Shown piece by piece: positions 42,668 through 54,592 of a stretch of DNA of 64,000 nt; position 1 is the first letter of the stretch, and every line of letters begins with the position of its first letter. The stretch is from Diaporthe sp. PMI_573 (Eukaryota; Ascomycota; Sordariomycetes; Diaporthales; Diaporthaceae): positions 310,001-374,000 of the forward strand of contig JAJTUP010000026.1 in assembly GCA_021399435.1 (NCBI GenBank), given 5' to 3'. The translations under genes were made by a program, and so were the position numbers. The notes under the pieces are model-generated. The model made no database searches. It worked only from the letters and a program-made list of their open reading frames with translations, and was not told where the DNA came from.

Positions 42668-43307
42668 CTTGTCGGACCGGGCTGTCACGCGTGTTTGAAA
42701 AGCCTCGGGGACGTGTTTGGGGGCAGACTTCCGTGTCGCGACTGCTCCAAGTCGGGTTGGGTGGAACGCGGTTCCAATGTCAAGGCAGCTCTAACCCCAT
42801 AGCTTTTTTTTGGGGGCCTCTGGGTCTTATCGATAGAAGCGCTAAAGCTCCCGTCTAATTAGGGCCGCAGGCGCCATTGACCAACGGTTCTTACAGCGTG
42901 CCGGATAGTTCACAGGGATTTACACCGGGGTGCTAAGCCCTGTGGTGTCAGTAGGGGCCGTAGGGTCGCCCTAGCACCGTGATCTTCAATAAGATAGATC
43001 TGCAATGGAATAACCTCTTCAGTTATATATGTTGCATTATTCCCCGTATTTACACGTCCATTTTGGTCGCTTTCTGTGGACACTACTACCACTTAGGGAT
43101 CTGGCAACCCTAGTAAATGCCTACCTAGTTACAGCATGTATACAGTTCCTCATCACCACCTATGCGCACAACGCACTTGGCTACGAGATTCATCAGAATT
43201 CCGAGTTCATTTTCCCCATCCCGACCGTCTGACTTCAAGTCTCATTATAATCACACAGTTGATGTCCTGCCTGCGTGCCATCCAGATGCCACCAAGCTTA
43301 CGACAAC
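42668..43307. other. Intergenic: cyclophilin promoter and CFEM gene 3' flank
   Basis: About 640 bp. No gene, repeat array or RNA could be supported. Confidence 0.6.
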
Positions 43308-44990
43308 CTAGTCGCGGTCGCGCCACCGCTCGTCCACGAGCTCAATGTCTGAACTATGTGATCTCCCGTCGGCCGAGATGGGCCCAAAGGTGACGGTATT
43401 CGTGATGCTCTTTTGGATCCCACCACTGAGCTTGTATCGAGGGGACTTGGGAGCCATGTACGGCGGCGGAGTGTTCTTGGTATCTGAGATGCTGCCGAAG
43501 CAGCTTGGGAACGCCCTCTTGAGAACCGAGCGGACCGCAGGCATGCAGCAGCATATGATGCTCACGAAGATCTCCAGGACGCTCCAGTATGCCGTCGGTA
43601 CGTTGTCATCTGGTAGCAGAGGGCAGCCTGTCAGCTGAGATGTGCGTGCGGTGGGTCTTGAGTGCTGAGACTTACAGGTGGCATTGGTGGTCGTCGCGAA
43701 ATTGACCAAGGCCGTCAGCCGTACAATGCTGACGATGGTGATGCTGGGAACACAACAGAGTCAGAACCACATTTCCATCAAGTTTGATTCCCAGGTTGAA
43801 GGGGAGGAATGCTTACAAAAGCCCGACGCTGAACATCAGCACGATTTGGATCCTCTTCTTCCTCCCCATGTTGAGCTTCCACAGCTGTGGTATCGGGAGC
43901 AGGATGATGGTGAGATCCAGCACGATGTTGATGGTGGATTGCGCCCATGCAAAGGTGTTGAAGCTGAAGCAACGACCCTCTGTTTCCCCCGTCCAGGCCG
44001 TCCAGTTGTAGCTGACAGGAATGCAGTTGAGAAAGGTGGCCAGGGCCGTTGCAGGTATGTAGGCAAGGCATACGCCTACCATGACAAGACAAACCCGTCG
44101 GAAAGTCTGGTCCGGGAATACCTTGAGATACAAAAGCAGCATGGCTATCTTGGTGGAGCCAAGTACTACCATGTACAGTATCTCCGAGATCCAGGTGAGC
44201 TGCAGTACATGTCAGCATCAAGCTCGGTTCGGGTCTGACAATGATGGCATCCGCACCTTGATGATTTGTGTGATTCTGTCGTGAGGGATCGTCCAAATGT
44301 CCCTGCCGAAACCGTACGTGGACACTGTGATAATGTCAGCATCCAGCAAGACGTAATTGACTTGTACCAGCAACTCACTTGGAAATACAAGAGCTCCTAT
44401 CACGAGGCAGCAGGCCTGTTTCCTTTAGCTATTGTCCTTCGCGCCAAAGCAAGCAAAATTCTCTAACATGCTTACAAGTGCCAGAACAACAGAGAAGTTG
44501 GACCAGTTGAGGAGGTTATCACGGTTGAAGCTGTCGACAAGCCTCATGACAACCGCCACAATGGCAAAGGTCCCTGAGACGGCAGTGACGACCGGGGTTA
44601 TGACTGTAAGATCCCGAACAGGCTCGCCGCAGAATGTTTTTGTTGCATTCAAAGCCGCTGGAAGGGCAGTTCTAGTCAGCACGCGTTCCCAAGTCTCTGG
44701 ACAACACGAACTTACTCAGACCCTCACGCACGGTACATGCTGCCAGTGTGCAGTTTTGTACTTGTCCAGCCAACGTGACGTCGGAGCATATACAAGAAGC
44801 GTCAGTCGCATTGCATCCCGACTGTGGGAGATATGTTGCCAAGCAGTCCGTCTGGGAAAAGAGCATTAGTACTTGATTTAACGTTCTAGCAATTCCCACT
44901 TCTCACCGCACAGGCTGGCGTCGAGACATCGGCGAGGGACGGCCCGACTAGGGCCCCGAGGAGAAGGAGCGCAACAGAAAACGCCCTCAT
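43308..44990 (-). CDS. CFEM-domain seven-helix receptor-like protein (PTH11-related)
   Basis: Integral plasma-membrane protein of 419 residues in eight exons: 44990-44907, 44851-44716, 44657-44476, 44415-44379, 44324-44257, 44199-43817, 43743-43676 and 43609-43308, total 1,260 nt, every junction in phase. A signal peptide (MRAFSVALLLLGALVGPSLA) leads to an extracellular CFEM domain with eight cysteines (PAC, TDCLATYLPQSGC, SCIC, NC, AACTVREGL, FCGEP). The rhodopsin-like helices follow: VITPVVTAVSGTFAIVAVVM, NWSNFSVVLALACCLVIGAL, ISEILYMVVLGSTKIAMLLL and later segments, with the family motif GFGRDIWTIPHDRITQIIK. The C-terminal tail is polar. PTH11-type proteins sense surfaces or ligands and CFEM domains can bind haem; the ligand here is unknown. 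Confidence 0.92.
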
Positions 44991-46111
44991 GGTGGCTGGA
45001 CTTTTGCTATCACTCCGCACTCATTGTCGAAAAGAGAAAGACAGAAAAGTTGTCGTGTGCAACGCTTGCAACAACGGCGGGAAGACAGGTCTTCAAGGTC
45101 GTTGAATATGAGCGAGCGAACTTGGACAAGACTACATCTCCCAGCACTTTGCCATCTGCCGTTTCATACCATGTCACAGTGTAAAATGGCATCAATGGGA
45201 GAGGGCTGCAAGGTATCTCGGACGAGCACCTCGAGAAATGAACCCCTGGGTCACCTTCCCAGCTGCAGAGGCGTCGACGTTGCCCGGAGCTAGGCCACAC
45301 GCGGCCGTCATCCGCACCCACATGGCAAGGCCATGGTAGTACTAGGAGGTTTCCCTGGCAGTGGCCCTAAGCCTGATTTCACGATAACCCATCGGATTAT
45401 AGGAGAACATCCCCACAGGTCAGGCTGGAATGCGAATCCTTACACTGTGTGAGCAGGCACGCCACGCCCTGGCCGACTGGCACGGACGGGCTCTGCGGAG
45501 GGGGGGGGCGCGTTCTTGCAAGTGCCTTGATACAAATCCCAAGACTGCGAGCGGGGACCAGGTCGGGTCTTCCCGATCTCATATACGAGTCTCCAATACC
45601 CCGATCTTTGTGACATTGCTGTGGATCCTACTGTGGTAGTCCCTTCTCGACGTGATGCCGGCAGAGGAATCCGCTGGGAGGACGAGTCATGATCCACGCC
45701 ATTCTACCTTGCCGTGGCAGAAATAGAGTTTCAGGCCATGCAATGGTTCATCAGCATTTCCGGGATGTTAGATTTCCAAATTGCGCAGGTGCTTGGGTGA
45801 AATCCAAGTCAACCCGTCAGCGAACGTCCGGAGATTCATTGTATGTCCAAGTCATGGCGCCAGGCCCTGGGCAAAGTAGCATCAGCCGCGTGTGTTGCTA
45901 TCAGAGACCCACGATGTGACCCCACCCTCCCGTTTACAGCGATAGCATGTCTCCGGCTGCCTGGACTAGATTAGCGATCCTTTAGGTTAGAGTCCCTGCC
46001 GTTGATCGGATGCTTGTCGTCTGCGGGGAGGAGGCAATCGTGTGATAGACTTTGTGTAGCAATTCGCGGCTGTTGAAACGCCACTCCGCAACAGAAGCAA
46101 CCGCCTTCAAC
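44991..46111. other. Divergent intergenic region, CFEM gene (-) and P450 pseudogene (+)
   Basis: About 1.1 kb without a gene. Around 45380-45425 a short stretch weakly resembles two or three units of the 15-bp minisatellite seen at 8.2 and 11.1 kb, too degenerate to annotate. Confidence 0.5.
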
Positions 46112-48056
46112 ATGGTAGTCTTGACGAAGATTATAATCCCGTCGGTTCTTGAGTTGGGTGTCTGTGTATGTGTGGTGTACGTGGTATGCTGGATCCTCTA
46201 TACGAGATGTTTTCACCCATTGGCGAAAGTTCCGGGACCATGGCTGGCCTCAAATCACCCGAGCCGTAAGCTTTTTGTCAACTACTCCTACTGTGACTTC
46301 AGTAAACTCCTGGGACAGGGAGGCCACGCTTTTCGCATAGTCATTGACAGGGAAAATGGCAGTGGTACATGATCCAGGTTGTGCGAGGTGATATTGGGGG
46401 GAAAAAACCCAGCGGTGAGCAACCGAACATGGCCAGGAAAACTGACAACAGTTCCTGACAAAGTGTGTAGGCAGCTTCATGCCGAGTATGGCCCACTTCT
46501 GAGGATTGCCCCGAATGAGATCGCCTGTGCGGATCCCGATGCCATCAAGTTGATAGATAGGACACAAAATGCCTTGGACAAGACTGATTTCTATCCTGTG
46601 TGGAATAACCAGGTAAAACGCCCGAGCATTTCTCCCAGGGGACAGCGATGCTGACGACCCGGTGTAGAATTTCAGCAAGCACAAAGAGTAAGTTGACTCC
46701 CACAGCGGACAAGCCTCAGAAGGCAAGCCACTGGATGGATAGTTTAGTGCCTTCACTGAGACCAATGACAAGGCCCATGGCGAAAGAAGACGGATCATCA
46801 GCCATGTGTATTCTCTGGCTAACGTCTTGAAATCCGAGGGGTACATTGACGAATGCACCGGCTTGATGATGCTCCGGCTCAAATAATGCGCTGAGAGAGA
46901 AAAACCGGTAATGGATCTGGGACACTACCTCCCAATGTGAGCGGTAGACCCATTCCGAAGCTGCGTTTGTTTACGCGCAAGCTAACCACACATGATCCCC
47001 AGGTATGCCTTTGACGTGATCGGCGAGCTCTACCTCGAGGAGATGTTTGGGTTCCTCCAAAAGAATCATGATCATGGAGGGTGGATTCATTCGCTGGACC
47101 TGCTGCTGCGCTTGTTATGTTTATGCGCCGTCGCACCCGCTTCAGCACGGCCGTTGATCCTCGCTTCGTCGCTTTTTGTTCCGGGGTCGTTTAAGGCGCT
47201 GAAAGCTGTGGAGCATATGGGCATCTCTGCGAGAAGGTATGTGGCAAGACGATTCGATGAGGGGGCTCGGCTGGAGTCTCGGCAGCGGACCGACATGTTG
47301 CAGCAACTGTATGATGTCCACTTGGAGAAGGGGGACAAGGTAGACTTTCACATGGACGATATCGAGCAAGAGGCATATGTTGGTCTGTCTTCCGCTCACC
47401 TCTACGGGTCTTTGCACAATGTTGTCTCTCTGGGCACTGACAGAATGGACACAGCTTTGTTTGCAGGATCTGACACGACGGCTATCGCATTCCGCTTGTT
47501 GTTCTGTCACTTGATCAAGAACCCCGACGTGTATGAGGAGCTCCAGGATGAGATCGACCACGGCTTCAGTTCCGGCCAGCTCAAGTCACCGGTGAAGTTC
47601 TCGGAAGCCATCAAGCTTGACCTCCTCAGCGCTTGCATCAAAGAGGCCTTGCGAGTGCACCCAGGGGTGCAGCTAACCATGGGCCGAGTTGTCCCTACCG
47701 AGGGGCTAGAGCTTTGCGGGAGTTTCATACCAGGCGGCTGCTGGGTTGGTATGAACCCTGCCGTTGTCCACTTTGATAAGTCGATATTCGGCCAAGCCGC
47801 AGATGAGTTCCGGCCGGCGAGGTGGCTCGGAACTGATGCTGCGGTGATGGATCGACATATGCTGGCGTTTGGATATGGATCAAGGACTTGCATCGGCAAG
47901 AATATCTCCTTGGCTGAGCTGCACAAGTTGACACCCGAGGTGTTGAGATGCTTCGAGTTGGAGTTGGCGGACAAGAACAGCACGTGGAAGACACGGAATC
48001 TGTGGTTCTGCAAGCAGGAGAACGTGGTTGTAGGGTTGAAGAAGCGTAACGTCTGA
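46112..48056 (+). pseudogene. Cytochrome P450 pseudogene
   Basis: Homology to fungal membrane P450s of the pisatin-demethylase-like group is clear over seven exon remnants: 46112-46265, 46363-46414, 46471-46612, 46668-46687, 46748-46936, 47003-47382 and 47455-48056. An N-terminal membrane anchor precedes the proline hinge (PLAKVPGPWLAS). The I-helix reads ALFAGSDTTAIAFR, the K-helix CIKEALRVHPGVQ, and the haem loop FGYGSRTCIGKNIS. Three lesions break it: one extra base near 46252-46255 (TCAAATCACC) before the first donor, an exon 2 out of phase with exon 3 next to a G6A6 homopolymer (46396-46407), and a TAA at 46884-46886 inside a conserved helix. The two phase changes do not rescue each other because a TGA intervenes. 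All other junctions are intact, so decay looks recent. Confidence 0.85.
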
Positions 48057-48503
48057 CTGAGGGTGTAGAGGTTGGAATGGTTGTGAATGGCCAAGCCAGA
48101 CTGTGGGTGAGAATCTCCGGACGTGACCAGGTGAAGAGAAGGCATCGCGACACGCCGACGGCGCCGACGGAGCAAGGTCTTGTCCGTTCGACACGATCCG
48201 AGCGCGAGACGTCACGCTTATGTAATTGCTCAGCCGAGACTGCCGGGGTCTCGCATTGTTCACTTGAACAGTTCAGAGAATTCGCTTGAAATCTACCCAT
48301 GATACCATCGCCAGAACCGGTCTGTTTCCTGTAGACTTTCTTTTTGTCCGCATGCCATTTTGGACCTAGATTTGTTCGCATCACTGCATAGAGCTACACC
48401 GTGGCTGGGCACACTCGAGCGATCCTTTTCCCAGCTTAGCGACATTTCAGGACACTCCTCACCTAATAGATTTCCTAATCGAAAGCACTACCGCTCATCT
48501 GCT
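48057..48503. other. Intergenic, P450 pseudogene to FAR-17a-like gene
   Basis: About 450 bp. The open frame continues upstream of the next gene's ATG only from a non-ATG codon. Nothing else supported. Confidence 0.55.
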
Positions 48504-49761
48504 ATGGCACGTACGGGTCACCCCTTGCAAAGACTGTCCTCGCCATCCAGGTCCACCTCTGCACTCATCCATCTACTCGGGATAGCGTCTTTCTCAGCAT
48601 CTTTCAGATGGCTGTTTCTCTATCCTAGCCCCGAGAATGAAAAGTTTGGGGGAGTGTTTCAATTCTTGACCATCATCGGGCTGGCGCTCTCGTTGACGAG
48701 TATGGCCCTGGGACTGCTCGCCGACGTGACTTTGAGCACTGCCCTTTTCAATGCCAAGAACGTGGTCTCAGTGTGTTCGGCACCTCTGGAGGTCCTCGTC
48801 AGCATCCTTTACTGGGGGATCACTCTCATAGACAAGCGCCTCCTGGTTCCCGAAGAGTACCAGCTTCCTTTCTGGCCGGATTTCGGCTTTCACGCAAGTA
48901 AGCTGCTCTTGAAAACCCCCATGACTGTCTTATGTGTTCGCAGTATCTCTCCATGGCTATTCCAGGCCGTGCCACTGGCCGGAAGCTGGGAGACAGACCA
49001 TGGGCAGGTAGTATCTGTTGATCTTCCCTCCAACCCTCAGGAGTCCCCAATGGTGCTTTGACAGCTGATATCGGACTCTGTAGTGCCAGCAATAATGTTG
49101 ACCTTGGATCTACTGCTTCTCAGCCCGCCATGGACCATCAGGTTCCAGGGAGCATTAACTCTCAGCACCTTCTTGGCCTTTGCCTACTGTAAGTTCTTTC
49201 TCCGGAGGTCCTCGTACACCCCAGGCAAATCTCAGAGCCACCAATGGCCGTTGCAGCCGTTTCGGTCTGTGATGAAAACGGAAATTCAACCGCTGACGGC
49301 ATCCCAGGGGCATGGATTGAATACACCTTCTCTTACAATCAGACGTGAGTGCCATTTATCTGTGGAAACAGGTAGCAGAACTGACACAGATCATCAGTTA
49401 CCCATACCCTATCTTTACCCTTCTTAGCACGCCTCAGAGGGTAGGGCTCTTCACATTTTCTGGGCTTACTTGTGCCATCAGTACCATGGGACTGAAATGG
49501 CTATACGGAAAGATCAACGGCAGTAAGTGGTCTTCTGGGTCTTTTGCTTTGTCGCCTCCACGGTGCCTGAATCTGGAATGAGAGCTTCAAGGGGGGGGGG
49601 TCCTCAGGCAGCTCTGGCCTTGTTTTGGGAGCTCATTTTGGCATCGCTCGACTCGCATTCTTGCACCCATTCAGCCTATCTATGGAAGGAGGGCCAATGG
49701 CTGACATTCACCAGTTGAGGAGTTCAAGAAGGAGGCTGCAAACCCGGTCAAGCTGGACTGA
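48504..49761 (+). CDS. FAR-17a/AIG1-like integral membrane protein
   Basis: Multipass protein of the FAR-17a/AIG1 (androgen-induced gene 1-like) family; animal members are threonine hydrolases acting on fatty-acid esters of hydroxy fatty acids. Five exons: 48504-48897, 49084-49188, 49308-49344, 49398-49522 and 49715-49761, total 708 nt, 235 residues, in phase. The start MARTGHPLQRLSSPSRSTSA is typical. Membrane segments include FQFLTIIGLALSLTSMALGL, VVSVCSAPLEVLVSILYWGI and APAIM-like MPAIMLTLDLLLLSPPW. Later pieces are AYWAWIEYTFSYNQTSYPYP and GLFTFSGLTCAISTMGLKWL, then the tail EEFKKEAANPVKLD. The conserved Thr/His pair of the active site could not be assigned with certainty. ER or vacuolar membrane is likely. 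Confidence 0.88.
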
Positions 49762-50472
49762 GCAACTCGAAGCCCCCGGTATCACCGCGCTCGTGCTGTC
49801 GCACGGCACGTGCCGTGGAACACACGGTTGGCTGCCGAACCCTGGGAGCGCCAGAAAGACTTCACGTGTGGATGTGACAAAAGGCCGTACTTGTGCGTCA
49901 CGGTTGGCGGACGGCAAAAGAAGACCTGAGCCGTACTGTGTGACACCTGGTTCGGGACCATTACAAAATCGAATGTCAGCTGCATATGTCCGATGAGCGC
50001 CGAAATGAAGTCGTCCTTGCACTCGGTGTTACAAGGCTTGGTCAGGAACTTGGATTTTATGGGAACAATTTAGATTCCTTCTTTTGAACAAATAGATTCT
50101 GAGAAGCTGAAGGGGTCGTCAACACAGGTACAGCTCTGGAGCTCGCAGGGAGCTGAGCAGCTTGCAGCTCCGGCCAAGGGTTCCTCTGCCTGCCCCCACC
50201 GAGGGGGTGACTCAATTCTGAACCCAATGCGCTCTGGTTTGAAATAAGCATACGTCAATGGCTATCTCAGCAGCCCAAACTTTATCCATCTGATTCACAC
50301 ACACACACACATGCCCTGGGCCAAATTTCTCGGGCTTACCTTCGTGTGCTCCGTTCCAGTTTCTTTCTTCACTACTTTTCCTTCTACCTTTGATTGACAG
50401 AGATACCCAATCCCCAGAGCGTGCATTGATTCAACCTTGCTTGCGTTCGACCTCCCACCACCACCACCCACC
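49762..50472. other. Intergenic, DAHP synthase promoter
   Basis: About 710 bp. A CA dinucleotide run is at 50297-50311, and the ATG is directly preceded by a CCACC-rich stretch (50456-50472). No gene supported. Confidence 0.6.
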
Positions 50473-51844
<1,372 letters not shown>

Positions 51845-52491
51845 GGTGTCCGTCTTCCTCTCCGGCCGTGGCCATATTGAGTCGTCCAATAGATGATCGC
51901 GGCGAGCGTATAGACTTGTGAATTTGAGCCAGGGAAAAGTGTTGTTCGAAGGCGTTTATTCTTGTAAAAAAAACCAAAAAAAAACCACGGCTGGTCAGGT
52001 CCAGCGGAAGTAGACGACATACAGATAATCATATCAAATACGAACAAATTTGTTAAATCTTGGGTGCACTTGCAGGCAGTCTACACTCGAGCCATATGTC
52101 GTGTCTCTGATGGGCTTCGTGTAGTTGTGTTGCGGATTGAGGTGGCACCTTGTTCACATTTATGCGTTTCTGAATGTGACCCGTCATAGAGAGGCGCGAC
52201 GGGGCGGATTCAGCTCTGAGTGGTGGGTGTTGCCAGGTCTCACAGCAGCCGTGGCAGCTGTGGTTGGCCCGTGCGCGGTTGGGGGGGTGTAATCGAGCAG
52301 CTTTCATTGGCAAATTCCTCGGGATCTTACGGCTGGCACAGGTTTTGCTCTGGCTCTCGACCTCAATCCAACGGCTACCGACCGCTAGACCTCAAATCTC
52401 CTGGCATTGGGACTCGATTCCAACCCCACTCACCCACTCATTTCCTCGCAGCATCCTCTGAACGCCGAGCAGCAGCAGCTCCTTGCCCAAG
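51845..52491. other. Intergenic, DAHP synthase 3' flank and cytochrome c1 promoter
   Basis: About 650 bp. An A-rich stretch interrupted by C occurs at 51965-51985. No gene supported. Confidence 0.6.
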
Positions 52492-53817
52492 ATGTTTGCC
52501 CGGTCCTGCTTGCGCTCGACGCGCGCCTTCTCCGGGGCACGAAATGGCGCCATGAACTTTGCGAAGGTACGAACCGATCCGTCCGCAGGCGAGGGGGCAG
52601 GCAATGGGGCGAGATGGACTGTAGCATCACTGAAGTCCAAGAATCACGACCATCTCTATCTGTGTTCGATACGGAACTCATCGCTTTTGAATTGTCTCTA
52701 ACGGGCCATCTGATTCATAGCGCGCCGCGTCCACGACCAGCAACGCAAACGCCGCCGAGGGAACCCGACTCAACATCGCCGCCGCGGCCTCGACTGCTGC
52801 CGCCCTCGGCTCTGTCGCTTGGTACTACCATCTCTACGGCTCCGATGCCTTCGCCGCGACACAGGCAGAAGAGGGGTGAGTCGATCAATTGTGTCTTGCT
52901 CGGCCCTTGGGGGGACATGGATGTTGCTGGTGTGCCTGGCCCGTTTTTGAGGCATATACATCCCATCCAAACCCCAGGCAGTATCTCGAAGTTGTGAAGC
53001 TCAAAGCTGACAAGAAGCACATAGTCTTCACCCTACCGCATACCCGTGGGTGCACGAACAGTGGTTCAAGACCTTCGACCACCAGGCGTACGTGTAAACG
53101 AGGTCCCCCGCGCCCACGACCAGGTGAACTCACACACACAACAGGCTCCGACGAGGCTTCCAGGTCTACCAAGAGGTCTGCGCGTCTTGCCACTCCCTTA
53201 GCAGAATCCCCTACCGATCTCTAGTCGGCTCCGTCCTCACCGTCGACGAGGCCAAGACCCAGGCCGAGGAGAACGAGTACGACAGCGAGCCCAACGACGA
53301 GGGCGAGATCGAGAAGCGGCCCGGCAAGCTTTCCGACTACCTCCCTGCACCCTACAAGAACGACGAGGCTGCCCGGGCTGCCAACAACGGTGCTCTGCCC
53401 CCAGATCTATCCCTGATCGTCAAGGCCCGACACGGCGGCTGCAACTACATCTTCTCCCTGCTGACTGGCTACCCCGAGGACCCCCCAGCGGGCGCCGTCG
53501 TCGGTGCTGGCCTCAACTTCAACCCTTACTTCCCTGGAACCGGTATCGCCATGGCTCGTGTCCTGTACGACGGACTGGTGGAGTACGAGGACGAGACCCC
53601 CGCGACGACATCACAGATGGCCAAGGACGTGGTTGAGTTCCTGAACTGGGCTGCTGAGCCCGAGATGGACCAGCGCAAGAAGATGGGTATGCAGGTGCTG
53701 ATTGTGTCAACGGCTCTGTTTGCCATCAGCGTGTGGGTCAAGAAATACAAGTGGGCCAACCTCAAGTCCCGCAAGGTCACCTACGACCCACCATCAGAGT
53801 CCAAGGTGCGCCATTAA
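52492..53817 (+). CDS. CYT1: Cytochrome c1, haem protein of respiratory complex III
   Basis: Electron carrier of the bc1 complex on the inner mitochondrial membrane. Exons 52492-52566, 52721-52875, 53025-53087 and 53145-53817 total 966 nt, 321 residues, in phase. A bipartite presequence is seen: basic MFARSCLRSTRAFSGARNGA, then a hydrophobic sorting segment LNIAAAASTAAALGSVAWYY. The haem site CASCH is at 110-114 in RRGFQVYQEVCASCHSLSRI. The distal Met ligand is Met234 in YFPGTGIAMARVLYDG. The motifs EYEDETPATTSQMAKDVVEF and the C-terminal helix MGMQVLIVSTALFAISVWVK close the protein. Three introns with canonical sites. Identification is very secure. Confidence 0.96.
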
Positions 53818-54592
53818 ACACGAGACAGCAATGCGGATAGAGCAGTTAGACGGCGGGCCTGTCAAGGCCTGGCTGGTGTTCTCGTCATCAAAGGCGGCTG
53901 CTGTATGTGTATAATGTTATCAAACTTAGACTCCTCCCTCCCAGGTTTCTCCTACCTCACTCGCATTGACGAAGTAGAAGAAGAAAAAAAGAAAGGAAAG
54001 AAAAGAAGAGCCATGGGAACGGGGACAGGGGTAATTTCCGGGGTTGGTAGAGTGTATATCAAAGCTTTCAGGTCTCAATTTTACCATTTTCTTGTGTCCT
54101 CAACACTGCTCAACACATGTGGTGAGGATGTCGCTTAGCCTTGTGATGGGGCCGTTGTGTGCAGTACGTGGCACGCCCGGCCCTCGGACTTGAAATCTTG
54201 AATAAGCAGCCATCATTTGGGTCTATCCAGAGCGTACATGACTGTTCTATTTATGAAAGTGCTCATCAAAAAGTCGACTTGGCACTGACCAGAATCCTCC
54301 TGGCACGGCGAATTGATTAGAAGCGCCAGGAATTTTTGTTGGTGGTGCCTGAGACTTCAGGACCCAAGCGTGCCCAGGTACTGCGGTACTGTTTTGAGGG
54401 AGTCGTATGTCAGTGTTTTCTGGTCCGTGCTCACGCCTCAACGGCCACCTCGACTTCAATTCCAGAACTCAACTTTTCATTCCAGGCTTTGATCAGACGT
54501 GACGCTCTCTATGCGTCATCAAGAAGTTTGCACTGCAGGATTCATCACAGCCTCACTATGTGAGACTGTTTTGGGCCTACACGTCACTCGAG
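53818..54592. other. Intergenic, cytochrome c1 3' flank and glycosylase promoter
   Basis: About 775 bp. A purine-rich stretch (GAAGAAGAAAAAAAG...) lies at 53971-54010. No gene supported. Confidence 0.6.

Noticed and set aside
42930..43020. Possible third copy of the 15-bp minisatellite
   Set aside because: Only one unit-like string (TGGAATAACCTC) with no periodic neighbours.
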